In this document: in pieces, positions 62,046 to 64,000 of the stretch | Layout: each line of letters begins with the position of its first letter | Position numbering within the stretch: the first letter of the stretch is position 1 | Assembly (NCBI GenBank): GCA_964404745.1 | Contig: CAYOLG010000009.1 | Location: 1-64,000 of the forward strand | DNA: 64,000 nt | Source: Pelagisphaera sp964404745 | GTDB taxonomy: Bacteria > Verrucomicrobiota > Verrucomicrobiia > Opitutales > Opitutaceae | Direction: 5' to 3' | The notes under the pieces: generated by a model | Databases searched by the model: none | What the model was told of the DNA's origin: nothing | The model's input: only the letters and a program-made list of their open reading frames with translations | Translations under genes and position numbers: made by a program

Positions 62046-63563
62046 CTAGGGCGTCCTCGGTTTTAGCGGGTTGCCGTTTTCGTCGATCGGATAGACGGCG
62101 TGGTGGGAATCCAATTGGGAAACTAGGGCTTTCATCATGCGGTCTAGTGTCTCGGGATTGGCGTTAGCGACATTGCGTTGCTCGAAGGGATCCGATTCCA
62201 GATTGAATAATTGATAGCGGGCATTCTCGGATCCTTCGGACGGGAAGTAGTGGTAAATCAATTTCCAGTTGTTCTCCCGCCAAACGGTGAAGTATTCGCT
62301 TCTATGCGGGCTGTGAGGGTAGTGCATGAGAAAGGACTCTTTTCGAAGATAGTCCTCTCCTCCGGTGAAAAGACGATTGAGAGGAAGCCCGTCGACCGGA
62401 TGGCCAACAGGGGTCGATGCTCCAGCGAGACTGAGAACGGTAGGGAACAGATCATGGACGCGACCCAAATGGGATTGGATGTCCCCTCTTGCGATGGGAA
62501 ATCGGCTTTGAAGAGCGCTTTCCGGATCATTGGCTGCCCAAGCGGCGATAAAGGGGACGCGCATACCGCCTTCGTAGTGGGCGCCTTTTTTGCCGCGAAG
62601 CGGCGCAGCGCAGGCAACTTCGTGCTGATGTCCGAGCGGGGCGTCGGAACCATTGTCGCCAACGAAAATGATAAAGGTATTCTCGGCGATTTCGAGGTCG
62701 TCGAAGTGATCCAGCATATCGCCAAGGGACTTGTCCATGCCTTCGATCAAGGTGGCGAATGCTTGAGCATTTTCCGGTTTGCCGGAGTTCGTGTAGTTGT
62801 CTGCGAAGCGCGGATCGGATTCGAAGGGGGCGTGTACTGCGTAATGGGAGAAATAGAGGTAAAAGGGTTTGTCGGATTTGACTGCTTGGCTGACAGCCGC
62901 TTTGGCCTCGATGGTCAGGGCTTCGGTCAAGAAGGTGTCGCTTCCATGGTATTTATCCAAATGAGGCACCGCGCTCTTTTCCCGTCGCGTGCCTAGCCCG
63001 TAGTTCTTTTCCGCGTAATAGCTGCCTGGAGCGCCAAAAGATGCCCCGGCTATATTGATGTCGAAGCCGAGATTGGCGGGATCGGAGCCTTCGTAGTCCC
63101 GAGGTCCGAAGTGGGCTTTGCCAACATGAATCGTGTGGTATCCATAATCGCGCAGTATGCCTGGAAGCGTGGTGTCGCCTCGCTTTAGGCCGAGCCAATT
63201 CCAGTCGGGCGGTCCATTGGGTCCGGCGTTGTCTTTGTCTGGGTTGATCCAATTGGTGGCTCGATGGCGGGCCGCGTTTTGGCCGGTCATAATTGAAATG
63301 CGGGTAGGGGAGCACACGCTCATGGCGTAGAAATTGGTGAAACGGATGCCTCGATCGGCGAGGCGCTCCATAGCGGGTGTGCGATAGAAATCGTTCAACG
63401 GGTAGCGTTTGGGGTTGCCGTCGGCATCTACGAGGAAGGGGACGGATGTATCCATGACACCCATATCATCAACGAGGAATACCATGATATTGGGCTGATC
63501 GGAAGTATCGGCTGAGACAGCGATAATAGCTGTCAGGGTAAGAATAGAAGTTAGGGCTTTCAT
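62046..63563 (-). CDS. secreted sulfatase (formylglycine type)
   Basis: 505 residues with a signal peptide (ALTSILTLTAIIAVSADT). Elements: IMVFLVDDMGVMDTSVPFL (D32-D33), motif C84-S-P-T-R88, HVGKAHFGPRDYEG in place of the common GKWH, LYFSHYAVHAPF, IIFVGDNGSDAPLG, and KKGAHYEGGMRVPFIAAW. The tail is ARYQLFNLESDPFEQRNVAN. The GKAH element keeps the basic residues. Specificity unknown. It stands alone; the gap downstream contains repeats and the upstream neighbour is a membrane protein on the same strand 165 bases away. Confidence 0.9.
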   Translation of the reverse strand: MKALTSILTLTAIIAVSADTSDQPNIMVFLVDDMGVMDTSVPFLVDADGNPKRYPLNDFYRTPAMERLADRGIRFTNFYAMSVCSPTRISIMTGQNAARHRATNWINPDKDNAGPNGPPDWNWLGLKRGDTTLPGILRDYGYHTIHVGKAHFGPRDYEGSDPANLGFDINIAGASFGAPGSYYAEKNYGLGTRREKSAVPHLDKYHGSDTFLTEALTIEAKAAVSQAVKSDKPFYLYFSHYAVHAPFESDPRFADNYTNSGKPENAQAFATLIEGMDKSLGDMLDHFDDLEIAENTFIIFVGDNGSDAPLGHQHEVACAAPLRGKKGAHYEGGMRVPFIAAWAANDPESALQSRFPIARGDIQSHLGRVHDLFPTVLSLAGASTPVGHPVDGLPLNRLFTGGEDYLRKESFLMHYPHSPHRSEYFTVWRENNWKLIYHYFPSEGSENARYQLFNLESDPFEQRNVANANPETLDRMMKALVSQLDSHHAVYPIDENGNPLKPRTP

Positions 63564-63728
63564 GAATAGAAATTAGTTTCCGGGATGGAGGTGGAAGGTC
63601 AACAACCGTGTTTTCCTGATTGGGAAGCTCGTTTTCTGCAGGAGCTATCGGGGACCGTCTCAGGCAGCCACCGATAGCGGGTTCTCTCGCTAGGACTTAG
63701 CCGGCGCTCGCCCAATGAACAGCGCTGC

Positions 63729-64000
63729 TCAGTGGGAGCCGCGTTTCCGACCAAGTAGCAATAGGTCCAATCCGATCCTGAGGGCTCTGGTTGCCAGCCA
63801 TTGCCAAAAGGCGAAGCTGAGCCAAAGCGGTATTCCCATATCACGCCAACTCCTATCCACATAGCCGAAATCCCGTTGATAGAGATAGAGGGCGAGTTGG
63901 CTGACGCCGATTGCGAGGAGTGGCGAGATGATTTCGCAGGCGATCCAGCGACTACAAGCATAGCGTTTTGACCGGGCTCTTTCGATAGCGATCCCGAGTG
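63729..64000 (-). CDS. C-terminal end of a membrane protein (cut by the window edge)
   Basis: The minus-strand frame is open from the window edge to a TGA at 63729-63731, giving 89 residues with no start. Two likely membrane helices are visible (IACEIISPLLAIGVSQLALYL and IPLWLSFAFWQWLA), with a basic C-terminal tail (LLLLGRKRGSH), and Arg/Asp-rich links between them. This is a real-looking membrane protein end, but no family is recognised. It was identified from the open frame running off the right edge. Confidence 0.6.
   Translation of the reverse strand, partial: LGIAIERARSKRYACSRWIACEIISPLLAIGVSQLALYLYQRDFGYVDRSWRDMGIPLWLSFAFWQWLATRALRIGLDLLLLGRKRGSH

Noticed and set aside
63599..63961. 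A 120-residue minus-strand reading frame
   Set aside because: It is Ser/Pro-rich with no domain pattern, and a different minus-strand frame over the same bases reads as a membrane protein end.
1..64000. A CRISPR array or a defence island
   Set aside because: The repeats seen are inverted, irregularly spaced and dispersed; there are no regular direct repeats with spacers and no cas, restriction or toxin-antitoxin genes that I recognise.

Overview
The window looks like chromosome from a member of the PVC group of bacteria, most likely a marine Verrucomicrobiota of the Opitutae type. The indications are six secreted formylglycine-type sulfatases, a DUF1549/DUF1553 cytochrome protein paired with a Tat-exported DUF1501 protein, a PVC-type propeller/HEAT/cytochrome c protein, a DUF6797-like propeller protein, many Tat-signal (SRRxF-type) oxidoreductases, Ig/FN3 secreted proteins with a conserved C-terminal module, and abundant palindromic intergenic repeats. 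The assignment is an inference from gene families; no rRNA or intact tRNA is present to confirm it.

Layout. 1-0.6 kb: a possible 3' end of an unidentified gene, then the 3' part of a tRNA-Thr(CGT) gene that looks like an att-site scar. 0.6-2.2 kb: a small lipoprotein and a Kelch propeller. 2.3-7 kb: two translationally coupled amidohydrolases. 7.4-9.1 kb: a redoxin/haem/copper-monooxygenase protein. 9.1-17.7 kb: a lipoprotein, a DUF3500 protein, the DUF1549/1553-DUF1501 pair, a methyltransferase and a lactonase-like propeller. 18-25.7 kb: a sulfatase, Fe-alcohol dehydrogenase, HAD phosphatase, a second sulfatase, a glycosylasparaginase and a parvulin. 26-34.5 kb: a tight recC-recB-recD operon. 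34.6-36.35 kb: a decayed propeller/Ig/FN3 gene. 36.3-42.2 kb: ovoA (ovothiol synthesis), an ECF sigma / membrane protein / Spy-like operon, an orphan gene, a Nudix hydrolase and a glycerophosphodiesterase. 42.3-63.6 kb: secreted catabolism and redox genes (PQQ-type propeller, Gfo/Idh/MocA oxidoreductase, four sulfatases, aldo/keto reductase, propeller-cytochrome, SelO, esterase, propeller-cupredoxin). 63.7-64 kb: the C-terminal end of a membrane protein cut by the window edge.

How it works together. Most genes encode exported proteins that could desulfate and oxidise extracellular glycans or organosulfates, with electrons passing to periplasmic c-type haems or a blue-copper domain. Housekeeping functions (RecBCD repair, ovothiol, AMPylation by SelO, Nudix, parvulin) are interspersed. 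Most genes stand alone or in pairs; the clear operons are amidohydrolases, recCBD, the sigma/Spy trio and DUF1549-DUF1501. At least five families of inverted repeats occupy most of the longer intergenic gaps, and one copy lies inside a coding sequence.

I did not find a CRISPR array, a complete mobile element, a transposase or a recognisable defence cluster. The strongest unusual signals are the tRNA-Thr scar, the repeat families (including the copy in the amidohydrolase signal region), several unusual domain fusions, and catalytic-motif departures in the amidohydrolases, one sulfatase and the aldo/keto reductase.
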